Of a stretch of DNA of 64,000 nucleotides, positions 49,749-58,863 are shown in pieces; within the stretch, counting starts at the first letter, position 1; each line of letters starts with the position of its first letter. Below the pieces are notes generated by a model, which saw nothing but the letters and a program-made list of their open reading frames with translations, did no database searches and was not told the origin of the DNA. The translations under genes and the position numbers were made by a program. The DNA lies in NCBI RefSeq assembly GCF_017942085.1, contig NZ_JAGKSP010000017.1, forward strand, positions 1 to 64,000. The letters run 5' to 3'. Source of the DNA: Paenibacillus lignilyticus (lineage in GTDB: Bacteria; Bacillota; Bacilli; Paenibacillales; Paenibacillaceae).

Positions 49749-51266
49749 CTACTCCTGCGTCACCATCGGCACGCCGCCATACGGCGTAACCGGAAGCCGC
49801 AGCGTGAACTTGCTGCCCTCGCCCTTACGGCTCTCGAGCGACAACGTACCGCCGAGCAGCCGGGCCAATTGCAAGCTGATCGACAGGCCAAGCCCTGTCC
49901 CGCCATAGTTGCGGTTAATGGAGCCGTCTTCCTGCTGGAACGCCTCGAAGATCAGCTGCTGCTTCTCCGCCTCGATTCCGATGCCCGAATCGATAATGGA
50001 GAACAAAATGCGTTGCGGTGGCACCACTCGCACGGCCGGGCGGCCCCACGACGCCGGATTCCAATTCCGAAGCGTTCGCTTCTTCAGCGCAGAAGGCTCG
50101 ATCGGCACGCCTCCCTCTACTTTGACAACGAGCTTAACAGAGCCCGATTCCGTAAATTTGAAGGCATTCACCAACAGGTTCCGCAAGATCTGATTGACCC
50201 GCAGCGCATCGGATTGCATAGCCTCCGGCACAGCCGGAGAAATTTCGGTTTCGAAGAGCAGCTTCTTCTGTCCTGCAACCGGGAGAAACTGCTGATGCAG
50301 CGTTTGGACAAGCTCTTCGATCGATAACGGCTCGAAGTTGATATCCATCTTCCCGGCTTCCACCTTGGAGAGATCAAGAATGTCATTGATCAGCTGCAGC
50401 AGATCGTTCCCTGCCCCATTGATCAGCTCCGCATACCGGACATCCTCGGCACTATACCGATCCGTATCCTCTTCCTGCATTAACTGTGACAGCAAAATAA
50501 TACTGTTTAGCGGCGTCTTCAGCTCATGCGACATGTTCGCCAGAAACTCGGATTTGTATTTACTCGCCAGCATCAGCTCGCGAGCCTTTTCTTCGACCTC
50601 GCGCTTAGCCTCCCGCAGCTCCCGCGTCTGTCTGCGCAGCAGCATATTCATGGTTCGCAGTTCGTCGACTCGCTGCTGCTCCTTCTGGAAATCGCGAATG
50701 ATAAAAATCAGCAGCGCGCATAACAAGAGTCGCAGCGGCAGCGCATAGATGCCAAACTCCAGCCAGTACGTACGCACACTCATGAGATCCAGGTGAAGCA
50801 ATGTCAGGGTCACAATTAAGGCATACACTACATTTACTACAAGTAGGGTGGCCGTACTTTTCCATACGAATCGCCACGGCTTCCATTTCAGCCAGTTGCT
50901 TAACCAAGCACTTACGAGTCCGACGATAGCCATGTTCAGGAACCCTGCTATAGCCGCTTCGTCAAAGTCGAGAAATAGCCGCCCGAAGCCGATACCGACG
51001 CCGATCAGCGCGATGACGAGCGGGGACGGGAAGACGAGCACTGCAATGATAAGCGGCGCTATGCGCAGATCGAGCAGGTGCAAATCGCCCATCCGCGGTC
51101 CGAATGCCATCGCACACCAACCGCCGATTATGAACATCGCAATCGTTAGGCCATATTTGACACGATTCGACGCGTATTGAAAAAGGTATCTATACCCCAA
51201 ATCAAACAAATAAGCGAGCGCGATGAGCAAACTGATATTGGCGAACAATGCTTTTGCATTAGTCAA
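49749..51266 (-). CDS. Membrane sensor histidine kinase with 5TMR_LYT domain
   Basis: Sensor kinase of 505 residues. The N-terminal part (about 1-190) holds five to six helices with DLRIAPLIIAVLVFPSPLVI and IGFGRLFLDF, the 5TMR_LYT-type membrane sensor also seen in the hybrid kinase at 6513. A coiled coil (about 195-235) leads to HisKA (SEFLANMSHELKTPLNSIIL, His about 248) and HATPase (NLLVNAFKFTES, DSGIGIEAE, GGTGLGLSISLQLA). No receiver domain or partner regulator. The TTG start follows GGGGGA by 7 bases. It ends close to the repeat array. Confidence 0.9.
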   Translation of the reverse strand: MTNAKALFANISLLIALAYLFDLGYRYLFQYASNRVKYGLTIAMFIIGGWCAMAFGPRMGDLHLLDLRIAPLIIAVLVFPSPLVIALIGVGIGFGRLFLDFDEAAIAGFLNMAIVGLVSAWLSNWLKWKPWRFVWKSTATLLVVNVVYALIVTLTLLHLDLMSVRTYWLEFGIYALPLRLLLCALLIFIIRDFQKEQQRVDELRTMNMLLRRQTRELREAKREVEEKARELMLASKYKSEFLANMSHELKTPLNSIILLSQLMQEEDTDRYSAEDVRYAELINGAGNDLLQLINDILDLSKVEAGKMDINFEPLSIEELVQTLHQQFLPVAGQKKLLFETEISPAVPEAMQSDALRVNQILRNLLVNAFKFTESGSVKLVVKVEGGVPIEPSALKKRTLRNWNPASWGRPAVRVVPPQRILFSIIDSGIGIEAEKQQLIFEAFQQEDGSINRNYGGTGLGLSISLQLARLLGGTLSLESRKGEGSKFTLRLPVTPYGGVPMVTQE

Positions 51267-51511
51267 AACGTGATCCCCCTGCCTTCCGATTGTTGGTTAT
51301 TACCCTATATTTGGTGGAATGACACACAGGCGGATTAATATTGTACCTCTTCGCAAATAATACCATTACCCCCTGCTCAGCATGCCGAAATTTGTTGTAA
51401 TTTGTTAGAAAAGGTTGAGTAAATCAAACAAAAGTCTCATTTCGATTTTATAAGCGACTAAAAGATTTTGTTTACAATGAGGTTATTAAAGTAAACGGAG
51501 GCGCATTCCCA
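51267..51511. other. AT-rich divergent promoter region
   Basis: It separates the minus-strand kinase from the plus-strand 72-residue gene. No gene was seen; promoters for both are expected here but no near-consensus pair was identified. Confidence 0.45.
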
Positions 51512-51730
51512 ATGACAAAGGTCATTACCTTCAAAAATCGTTCCGTTCCAGTCCACTACCCATCCGAGCAACTCTCCTACATGGAGCTCCTGCATAATAA
51601 ATTGTTGGAAATGGAATACAACTTTGATTTCCGTAAGAAGTGGAAACGAATCAAGTCGGTTGAAATGATTCGTGACGTCGCTATTTTACAATACAGCGAC
51701 GGTACAAAGCTATATCTGGAAGTGTGCTAA
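51512..51730 (+). CDS. Small protein of unknown function
   Basis: Protein of 72 residues with an alternating, mixed charged/hydrophobic pattern (TFKNRSVPVHYPSEQL; FRKKWKRIKSVEMIRD) and a predicted beta end LQYSDGTKLYLEVC. AACGGAGGCG precedes the ATG. No family was assigned. It is followed by a long hairpin shared with the GGDEF-EAL gene. Confidence 0.7.
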   Translation: MTKVITFKNRSVPVHYPSEQLSYMELLHNKLLEMEYNFDFRKKWKRIKSVEMIRDVAILQYSDGTKLYLEVC

Positions 51731-51765
51731 CGGACTCCCCCTCCGGCTTGCATACATCATAGCGA

Positions 51766-51833
51766 AAAGGGCAGTCCATACACGAAGGCGTATATTCGAC
51801 AAGTCGAATGTGCGCTCGTGCAGACTGCCCTTT
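51766..51833. terminator. Long bidirectional terminator hairpin
   Basis: Outer arms AAAGGGCAGTC/GACTGCCCTTT, inner CACGA/TCGTG and ATTCGAC/GTCGAAT form an extended stem between convergent genes. A and T tracts flank both sides. Confidence 0.88.
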
Positions 51834-51839
51834 ATTTTA

Positions 51840-53204
51840 TTACACGGACTGCAGCTGAAGGAGATGCGTACCGATCGCTTCCTCTTGCATCGGCATGCCG
51901 AGCAGGTACCCTTGATAGAAGTCGCAGCCCCATTGCTTCAACAGCTCCAGCTGTCCCTCGTGCTCTACGCCTTCTGCCACAACCTCAAGACCCAGCTCAT
52001 GCATCAGTGCGATCAACGCCTTCACAATCGCGCTGTCCGCATGCTGATCGCAAATATGCCTGATATACGAGGTTTCCAGCTTCAACGTGTGCAGCGGCAA
52101 TTTCCTTAAATAAGTCAATGAAGCATATCCGATACCGAAGTCATCCAGTGCAATGCGGATGCCTAAATCTCTTAGCTGCCCCAGAACCGCGCAAGCCTTC
52201 TCGCCGCAATCGATCATGCTTCTCTCGGTAATTTCGATTTCCAAGCCTGCTGCCGACGTCGCTGTATCTTCAAGTATGCGCTGCAAAGACCTTACGAAAT
52301 CCGGCGAAACAAGCTGGTTCGGCGATAGATTAACCGATATGATCATGTTCGTCAGTCCTCTGGCGCCGGTCCTGTTCAGCATCCCGCATGCCTCGCGGAT
52401 GACCCATTCGCCGATGTCCACGATTTGGCCGTTCAGTTCGGCAAGCGGAACAAATTCCTCCGGCATGATTAAACCCAGTTGTGGATGCTGCCAGCGCAGA
52501 AGCGCTTCAAAGCCTCTCAATCGCCCATGCACCTCGTATAGAGGTTGATAATAGAGCGACAGCTCATCGCTCTGCAGGACGGTACGCAGCGCGATTCTGA
52601 TGGCTTCAGTCCGCAGGATCTGCGCAGCACCGTCTTCCGCATAAACGACAACCTGGTTACCGCCTGCGGCCTTTGCTTGCTGAAGCGCCGTTTCGGCATG
52701 ACGAACAAGCCGCTCTGCCGTCTCGCCGTCTGCAGGGTAGCTGCTTACGCCGATACTGCAGAATGGCTGCAGGTTCTGTCCGCGGACCTCCAGCCAATCC
52801 TCCGCCGTCTTCTTTAGCTCCTCGATGAGCTTGTCCGATTCTATAGAAGCATCGTCCATTTTCACGAGTCGGAATAAGAGGAATGCATTGCCGCTTAGCC
52901 GAAACACCGAGCCCGACCAATGCGTAAGCTCGCACAGACGATTGGCCATTTGACGAAGCGCCTCGTCGCCGAAAGCCGTCCCTCTGGTTTCATTGATGAG
53001 ATAAAAGCGATCCATATCTACTAGCGCTGTAAGCACGCCTCTATTGCAGCTTCTTGCCAAGGAAACTGCTCTTGCCAACATCGCAAATGCAGCCTTCCGT
53101 CCCGGCAAGCCTGTTAGCGAATCATATACCTGATCAGCAGGCACATTCCCACGGCGCTGCGAAGCAGCCCGCTGAGAGAATGGATCCCTGACTTCCATCT
53201 CCAA
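51840..53204 (-). CDS. GGDEF-EAL protein, degenerate GGDEF and probable phosphodiesterase
   Basis: Soluble protein of 454 residues for c-di-GMP turnover. The GGDEF domain (about 25-190) reads RLSGNAFLLF where GGDEF is expected, so cyclase activity should be lost. The EAL domain (about 200-445) keeps the catalytic set: FEALLRW, NLSPNQL, EITERSM, DDFGIGYASLTYL, LKL and AEGVEHEGQ, ending QGYLLGMPM. The usual KIDRSF reads KLETSY, a possible weakening. Most likely a phosphodiesterase regulated by its inactive GGDEF part. The TTG at 53204 fits the AAGGA ribosome site better than the ATG two codons later. Confidence 0.9.
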   Translation of the reverse strand: MEMEVRDPFSQRAASQRRGNVPADQVYDSLTGLPGRKAAFAMLARAVSLARSCNRGVLTALVDMDRFYLINETRGTAFGDEALRQMANRLCELTHWSGSVFRLSGNAFLLFRLVKMDDASIESDKLIEELKKTAEDWLEVRGQNLQPFCSIGVSSYPADGETAERLVRHAETALQQAKAAGGNQVVVYAEDGAAQILRTEAIRIALRTVLQSDELSLYYQPLYEVHGRLRGFEALLRWQHPQLGLIMPEEFVPLAELNGQIVDIGEWVIREACGMLNRTGARGLTNMIISVNLSPNQLVSPDFVRSLQRILEDTATSAAGLEIEITERSMIDCGEKACAVLGQLRDLGIRIALDDFGIGYASLTYLRKLPLHTLKLETSYIRHICDQHADSAIVKALIALMHELGLEVVAEGVEHEGQLELLKQWGCDFYQGYLLGMPMQEEAIGTHLLQLQSV

Positions 53205-53402
53205 TCACCCGTCCTTCCGACCTAATTCCAACATTGCCTTACTAGGTAAATTATCACATAAAAACAGTAGGAATAAAGTAGCTATGTAAGGTTAATTTAT
53301 TAATTTTAGCTAAAAAAACGCATAAAAAAGCGCTCTGCCGCATGAGTTTCGTGCCCCGGCACAGAGCTTCTGTTATTTCTGTCATTATATGGTTTGTTTC
53401 AT

Positions 53403-53439
53403 GAAAAAAGCAGCGCTTCAATGATGCGCTGCTTTTTTC
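53403..53439. terminator. Strong terminator hairpin
   Basis: Arms GAAAAAAGCAGCGC and GCGCTGCTTTTTTC with a 9-base loop, downstream of the response-regulator gene (minus) and able to serve both strands. Confidence 0.88.
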
Positions 53440-53446
53440 ATTGTTC

Positions 53447-53497
53447 ATTCGAATTGTTAATGCAAAAAACAGCACACAACGTCTGATTTTTGCATTG
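53447..53497 (-). terminator. Inverted repeat after the response regulator
   Basis: GCAAAAA and TTTTTGC arms with flanking AATG..CATT lie directly after the response-regulator stop, before the stronger hairpin at 53403. Confidence 0.5.
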
Positions 53498-54223
53498 TTA
53501 ATGAACCGACTCCACCTCGGTCACATACTTATACCCGACTCCCCAGACGGTACGGATATAGTGCGGCTCCTTCGGGTTCTTCTCAAGTTTGCGTCGTAGA
53601 TTCACGATATGTACATCGATTGCTCGGTCCGTAACAAAGGAGTCAAACCCTCGAATCGCATTAATTAGATCTTCTCGGCTGAATACTTTTCCGGGATGTG
53701 TAAGGAAGAGCTTCATCAGTTCAAACTCGGAGAAGGTCGTTTCGACAAGCGTACCGCGTACAAGCAGCAAGCGCCGCTCCGAATCCAGCCTGATTGTCGT
53801 CTCTGCTTTCTCATTGTCGTTCTCGGATTGAAGTGCCCCTTCCGCAACCGCAGATTGCATCAGCTTCGCTCGGCGAATGAGCGCTTCAACGCGAGCGCTC
53901 AGCTCGTGCATGGAGAAGGGCTTGCATAAGTAATCGTCTGCGCCTGCGCGCAGTGCTTGGACGCGTTCAGACACTTCAGATTTCATAGAAACAATCATAA
54001 TGGGAACCGAGGAGTGTTGGCGTATTTGGAGGCACAGCTCTGTACCATCCCAGTCAGGCAGCATGAGATCGAGTAGAACGACGTCCGGCTCGAACTGTTC
54101 CAACAGCTTTAATCCCAGCGTGCCGGTAGCAGCTTGTTTAATTTCGTAGCCCTCTTCAGACATGTACATGGACAGCATATCGCTCATCATCACATCATCT
54201 TCGATAACCAGTATTTTGTACAT
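53498..54223 (-). CDS. OmpR/PhoB-family response regulator
   Basis: DNA-binding regulator of 241 residues. The receiver (about 1-120) has the acidic pair in LVIEDDVMMS, phospho-Asp in VVLLDLMLPDWDG and Lys in YLCKPF. The winged-helix effector (about 145-235) shows TTFSEFELMKLFLTHPGKVF, then DLINAIRGFDSFVTDRAIDVH and VWGVGYKY. The ATG at 54223 follows GAGGTG. It lies 97 bp after the large hybrid kinase on the same strand, and the pair may form a two-component system, although the kinase has its own receivers and Hpt. Confidence 0.94.
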   Translation of the reverse strand: MYKILVIEDDVMMSDMLSMYMSEEGYEIKQAATGTLGLKLLEQFEPDVVLLDLMLPDWDGTELCLQIRQHSSVPIMIVSMKSEVSERVQALRAGADDYLCKPFSMHELSARVEALIRRAKLMQSAVAEGALQSENDNEKAETTIRLDSERRLLLVRGTLVETTFSEFELMKLFLTHPGKVFSREDLINAIRGFDSFVTDRAIDVHIVNLRRKLEKNPKEPHYIRTVWGVGYKYVTEVESVH

Positions 54224-54320
54224 GTTTCTCACCTCATGAAGGGATTCATGAATCGACTAATCTTCTTACTACTAATATACAATAGGAAGATCAACCCAAC
54301 AATAGATTGTTAGAATTTTG

Positions 54321-57300
54321 TTAGGTTATATTGTCGAATTCTGTCAAATCTGACAAATGAGAAATAAGCTCTTTCAGAACGTCATTCACTTCTGCAGCGG
54401 CTTTGTACACCGTCTCAATTTCCAGTAATTCTTCCGGTACTTTGAGCAGCTGCTCAAGCTCTTGCGCGGCTTTGGCCAGCTTGATTGCCGACAAATTACC
54501 CGCGACTCCTTTGAGCGTATGCGCCATCCGGCGGGCCAGCGTGAAATCCCCGTTCGTCAGCGCTTCATGCAGCCGCTCGTCGAAACTTACGTAATCCTTC
54601 ACAAACAGCTTTAACATATGGTTCAAAATATCTCGCTTCCCATTCACCCGCTGAAGTGCTTCTTCCAGCTGAAGGCCCGGTATCCCCTTGTGCAGCCATT
54701 CGTCATCAAGCGATTGCACGGGCACGTAAACAGCACCGACGGCATCACGGTCTCTGGACTTCGTCTTGGTCGGCTCGACACGCAGTTCCCCTCCGTATCG
54801 AATCCACTTCGATATGATCTGCAGCAGTGCATCCGGAGGAATCGGCTTCGTCAGCACATCATTCATGCCCAGCTGCATATACCGGTCATGGTCCTCCTGC
54901 ATAATATTCGCCGTAAGCGCCACTATCGGCAGCCGATCGTACTTCGAGTCCAGGCGAATAATCCGCGCCGCCTCATCGCCGTCCATTTCCGGCATATGGA
55001 TGTCCATAAGTATGAGATCATAGCGTCTGGAGGTTAGTTTGCGAAGCACTTCGGTACCCGTCTCCGCCACATCCACCGTAAAACCCCATTCGCGCAGCTG
55101 TTCCACTGCAACGAGCTGATTGATATCATTATCCTCGGCAAGCAGAATTGCCCCGCTTGGCCGCTTCGGCTTCTCGACAACGGCAGCAGCCACCTCGGCA
55201 TTAGCCGTCGTCACAACCCGTTCTGTATGCTCAAACAACGTCAATAGCGATTGATAGAGACTTACCCGAGTGGCCGGCTTCACAAGAATGGTATCCGGAC
55301 GTTTCTCTACCGGCAGCTTCAGAAGCTCTTCGCGGCCGTATGCCGTCGTAAGCGCAATCGTTTTAACCCCGGCATCCCTTGCCGTTTCATGCATGTTGTG
55401 CCACGTTTCTTCCCCGTACATATCGGGCATTTCAAAATCAAGCAGCAACGCGAAAGGCCGAACGCCGATACCTGAACGAAGAAGCCTCTCCTGAGCCGTT
55501 TTCCATGAAGCGAGTGTGATTGGCGTCACCCCGCAATCTTCGAGTCCAACGCATATTCGCTGACTCAGCAGCTCGTAGTCCTCAACAACCCAGACGGAAT
55601 ACTCCCCGCCTTGTCCCAGCAAGAATCGGCCTTGCTGCCGCTCCTCCGCTACAGGAAGCTCAATCGTAAAGGTAAACTGACTGCCTTTGCCGATCTCACT
55701 CTTCACTTGAATGGTGCCGCCCATCAGTTCCACCAAACGCTTCACGATGACCAGGCCAAGGCCCGTTCCGCCGTATTTGCGATTCGTGGCGGCATCCGCT
55801 TGCACAAACGGTTTAAACAGCTTGGAAAGCTGCTCCTCCGTCATGCCGATTCCTGTATCTTCCACGAGGAAGGCCAGGCGCACATTCTTCTCTAAACGCC
55901 CGCGCGGATGCAATTGCACCTGCAGCTTGACATGCCCATGCTCCGTGAATTTGATCGCATTCACACATAAGTTCAGCAGCACCTGCTCGATTCGCAGCCA
56001 GTCTCCGATCAATTGCTCCGGCAGGTCACTCGGTGTATCGATAATGAATTGGAATCGTTCCTTGCCGCCTACGAACATGCTCAGCAGCTCCGTCAGCTTA
56101 TGGATCATACTGTACGGGTCAAACGGCATTTCGTTCAGCTCGATCTTGCCGGCCTCGACTTTAGCAAAGTCCAAAATATCGTTAATAATCGAGAGCAGCG
56201 CTTCGGAGGAATCCCGCGTCTTATGCAGATAATCCAGCTGCAAGGCCGTCAGCTCCGTCTTCTGCAGCAGTCCGGTTAAACCGATGATGCCTGCCAGCGG
56301 AGTTCTGATCTCATGGCTGATTTGCGCTAAGAAATGGCTCTTGGCCAAGTTGGCGCTCTCCGCCTCGCGCCTTGCGTGCTCAAGCTCGAACTGTACCCGT
56401 TTATGCTCCGAGATATCACGCGCAATACAAGAATAGAAGGTTTCACCCGTCTCATCGTCACGGTGAACGACTAGGATCTTGGAAACCGGAATGAACTCCC
56501 CTTGCACCGTCCTCAGCAGTACCTCGTCCTCCTGGTAGCCGTATGCTTGGGCATCTTCGATGCCTTGCAGCAGCTCGCCAATGGTGCGCATCGGCATTTC
56601 ATCATTGTCATTATAGGATTTATGGATGCCAAGGAGCGTGCGCCCCGCCGCATTAATATAGAGCAGACGGCCTTGATCATCGAACATCGCGATAAGGTCC
56701 TTCGCAGCCCCCATCACCTTGAACTGTCTGTTTCGCGCCTTCTCTGCTTGCTTCTGCATCGTAATATCGCGGGCAATCGCAGCCACTCCGATAAACTTGC
56801 CCTCTCGGTCCCTCATCCCATTCGAGCTGTGGGCAACCGGGAAGCTGGTTCCGTCTTTGCGCAGATAATTCCACTCCCGTTCATAGGAGAAGCGCTCCGA
56901 TCGAAGCATTTCGAAAACCGTAATATCAGCCGGGACCGGGTAGCCGTGACGACCGGACAGCCGCTCAGCCTCGCGCTGAATATCCGCCGGATCAATAAAC
57001 AGCAATCCCGTCGCTTTATTAATGACCTCTTCCGCCTTGTACCCCAGCATCAGCTCCGCCGCCTTACTGAAGTAAGTAACGCGATATTGATCGTCAAGCA
57101 CAATGAAGGCGAATTGATTCTGGTTAATCATCGCATCCATGCGGCCGAACATGCCGCTCAGCTGCACCTTCATTTCGTTGACCGAATGCGACAGCTGCGA
57201 GATCTCATCCCCGCTGTCATCCAGTACGTTATTCACGTCGAATCGACCGGCAGCGGCCGCTTCCGTTACATTGATTACGCGTTTAATCCGTCTGATGATA

Positions 57301-58211
57301 TGATCGGAGAACAAGAAGAAGAGAATCGTCAGCATGGCCTCCGCAATGACAATAGAGAGAACCGAACGCCACTTAATGGCTTCCAGCGGCTGCCTAATTT
57401 CGGATAGGGATACGTTTAATCCAATATGCCAGGATGTACCTTTTACAGCGGAGAAAAACAAAATGGAGGAGCCGGATTGCCCATCCAGCTCAAAATAACC
57501 CTTATCATTAACGAGCATATCCAGCGCAGCCGGCTGGAATGGCAGCTCTTCGGACAGGATCGATTTCGAAGCCAAGTCAAGCAGCCCGCTCTCCTTAGGC
57601 GCTTCGATGATTTCTGCCTTATCGTTATACATGAATAATCTGTCGGTGGTCCCAACCCGAATATTTAAATGTTCACTGTACATACGTTCTGCGAGCAAGG
57701 AGGCGTAAATAATGCCAATAACCTCGTTGGTCGTCCCGTATACCGGAACTTGGATCACAATGATTTTGCTCTTCGTGCTGCCGTTTGTCATCGGATCCGT
57801 CACGACGACACGACCGCTCATGGCTATAGGAAAGGAGGGATCATTCGCTAATTCGATGATTCTTCCGTCGCTCAGCAGCGCTTTACCGCTTGGATCGGCG
57901 TAACCGATCGTCTCGAACGGCGAACCCGTTCTGCGCGTCTCATTCCAGAAGTAAGCTTCTCGTTCAAAATTCGCGCCGAAGCGAACCTGGTCGGTTCGGC
58001 TCATCACTTCTACCTCTGCTCGGCGGGTATCGATCCAAGAAGACAAATTGTTAGCTGTATTTTGAACCTTCGTATTGGCCTTCTCGATAAGCGCTTCCAT
58101 AATGGTATGCTGGGCTGCTGAGTAATTGCCGTAGCCGACAATTGTCAGAGCGCCAGAGGTCACAACGAGGATAAGGACAAGCACTTTGGTTCGCAATGAG
58201 AAACTTCCCAA
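54321..58211 (-). CDS. Large hybrid sensor kinase: Cache-HAMP-PAS-PAS-HK-REC-REC-Hpt
   Basis: Membrane hybrid kinase of about 1296 residues. Domains in order: TM helix (about 7-30), extracytoplasmic dCache-type sensor (about 35-270), second TM (about 280-305), HAMP (to about 355), PAS (about 370-490) and second PAS (about 500-620), HisKA (HFLAQISHEIRTPLAGIIGL), HATPase (NLCVNAIKFTEHG, DTGIGM, GGTGLGLVIVKRLV), receiver 1 (LLLDFEMPDMYG, VKPATR), receiver 2 (LLAEDNDINQ, LILMDIHMPEMDGD, TKPIPP) and Hpt (ARRMAHTLKGVAGNL). The TTG at 58211 after GGAGGG is preferred; the ATG at 58244 lies right at the -10 TATAAT (58257-58252) and has no ribosome site. The ligand is unknown. Confidence 0.93.
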   Translation of the reverse strand: MGSFSLRTKVLVLILVVTSGALTIVGYGNYSAAQHTIMEALIEKANTKVQNTANNLSSWIDTRRAEVEVMSRTDQVRFGANFEREAYFWNETRRTGSPFETIGYADPSGKALLSDGRIIELANDPSFPIAMSGRVVVTDPMTNGSTKSKIIVIQVPVYGTTNEVIGIIYASLLAERMYSEHLNIRVGTTDRLFMYNDKAEIIEAPKESGLLDLASKSILSEELPFQPAALDMLVNDKGYFELDGQSGSSILFFSAVKGTSWHIGLNVSLSEIRQPLEAIKWRSVLSIVIAEAMLTILFFLFSDHIIRRIKRVINVTEAAAAGRFDVNNVLDDSGDEISQLSHSVNEMKVQLSGMFGRMDAMINQNQFAFIVLDDQYRVTYFSKAAELMLGYKAEEVINKATGLLFIDPADIQREAERLSGRHGYPVPADITVFEMLRSERFSYEREWNYLRKDGTSFPVAHSSNGMRDREGKFIGVAAIARDITMQKQAEKARNRQFKVMGAAKDLIAMFDDQGRLLYINAAGRTLLGIHKSYNDNDEMPMRTIGELLQGIEDAQAYGYQEDEVLLRTVQGEFIPVSKILVVHRDDETGETFYSCIARDISEHKRVQFELEHARREAESANLAKSHFLAQISHEIRTPLAGIIGLTGLLQKTELTALQLDYLHKTRDSSEALLSIINDILDFAKVEAGKIELNEMPFDPYSMIHKLTELLSMFVGGKERFQFIIDTPSDLPEQLIGDWLRIEQVLLNLCVNAIKFTEHGHVKLQVQLHPRGRLEKNVRLAFLVEDTGIGMTEEQLSKLFKPFVQADAATNRKYGGTGLGLVIVKRLVELMGGTIQVKSEIGKGSQFTFTIELPVAEERQQGRFLLGQGGEYSVWVVEDYELLSQRICVGLEDCGVTPITLASWKTAQERLLRSGIGVRPFALLLDFEMPDMYGEETWHNMHETARDAGVKTIALTTAYGREELLKLPVEKRPDTILVKPATRVSLYQSLLTLFEHTERVVTTANAEVAAAVVEKPKRPSGAILLAEDNDINQLVAVEQLREWGFTVDVAETGTEVLRKLTSRRYDLILMDIHMPEMDGDEAARIIRLDSKYDRLPIVALTANIMQEDHDRYMQLGMNDVLTKPIPPDALLQIISKWIRYGGELRVEPTKTKSRDRDAVGAVYVPVQSLDDEWLHKGIPGLQLEEALQRVNGKRDILNHMLKLFVKDYVSFDERLHEALTNGDFTLARRMAHTLKGVAGNLSAIKLAKAAQELEQLLKVPEELLEIETVYKAAAEVNDVLKELISHLSDLTEFDNIT

Positions 58212-58251
58212 TCTAAGCCCTCCAGTAAGGAACAAGGTAGTCATTTTCCCT

Positions 58252-58257
58252 ATTATA
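58252..58257 (-). promoter_or_regulatory. -10 element of the hybrid kinase gene
   Basis: Minus-strand TATAAT, 41 bp before the TTG at 58211. The -35 is poor. Its position rules against the upstream ATG as start. Confidence 0.5.
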
Positions 58258-58310
58258 CCTTGAGAGGAAATAGCTTCATAGATCAGGATAGCGTTTCAGT
58301 TCGATAAAGC

Positions 58311-58550
58311 CTAGGAGTTTGTTTGCATTTGCAATACTTGCACACGATGAATGTAGTAATGTTTGGAGCAGTATCCTTTACTGATCGACGACTTCTGGCA
58401 TTTCACCCACTTGCACAGGGTTGGCTCCGCGGATTGACGGACCTTGGTCACGACCGGATCTCCGTGTCTGCGCCAGCGCTGATGATGCATGGAGCACATG
58501 TTCTTCGCCTTCACCGGTTTGTCACATTCATTAACGGTACAATTCTGCAT
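58311..58550 (-). CDS. Small Cys/His-rich putative zinc-binding protein
   Basis: Protein of 79 residues with two Cys/His clusters: CTVNECDKPVKAKNMCSMHH followed by QRWRRHGDP, and CKWVKCQKSSISKGYCSKHY. The pattern Cx4C..C..H..RWRRHGDP occurs in small zinc-binding modules seen next to HNH nucleases and in phages, so metal binding and nucleic-acid contact are plausible. The ATG at 58550 has GAGGG 10 bases upstream. It lies upstream of the hybrid kinase on the same strand. Confidence 0.75.
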   Translation of the reverse strand: MQNCTVNECDKPVKAKNMCSMHHQRWRRHGDPVVTKVRQSAEPTLCKWVKCQKSSISKGYCSKHYYIHRVQVLQMQTNS

Positions 58551-58714
58551 TCGAATTCGCCCTCTCGATGTAAATACAATGATGCAAGTCTATGTATTAT
58601 TATGAGTGAAAATGCTTCATTTGGAAAGTTCCCGAATTTGCATTTTTGTTGATATTTGTAGCATTGCAAGATCTGCATGGATGATATAAGGTAGACCGAA
58701 TAATAAAAATATTC

Positions 58715-58745
58715 ATAAATAATCATAATAACTTATAAATAATCA
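58715..58745. promoter_or_regulatory. Direct repeats upstream of the PAS-HTH promoter
   Basis: ATAAATAATCA occurs at 58715 and 58735, 20 bp apart (two helix turns), immediately upstream of the -35 at 58747. This is a candidate activator or autoregulatory site. Confidence 0.5.
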
Positions 58746-58746
58746 G

Positions 58747-58775
58747 TTGATAATTCAGTTTTCCACTCTTATACT
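58747..58775 (+). promoter_or_regulatory. Promoter of the PAS-HTH gene
   Basis: TTGATA (58747-58752), 17-bp spacer, TATACT (58770-58775), 89 bp before the start codon. Confidence 0.75.
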
Positions 58776-58863
58776 GTTCTATAAACGACGAATGGATTGC
58801 GTTTACATTCGATAGATTGTAGATGCACTCAACAGCCAAAGCCGATTGCGAGGGATAGCCAAA

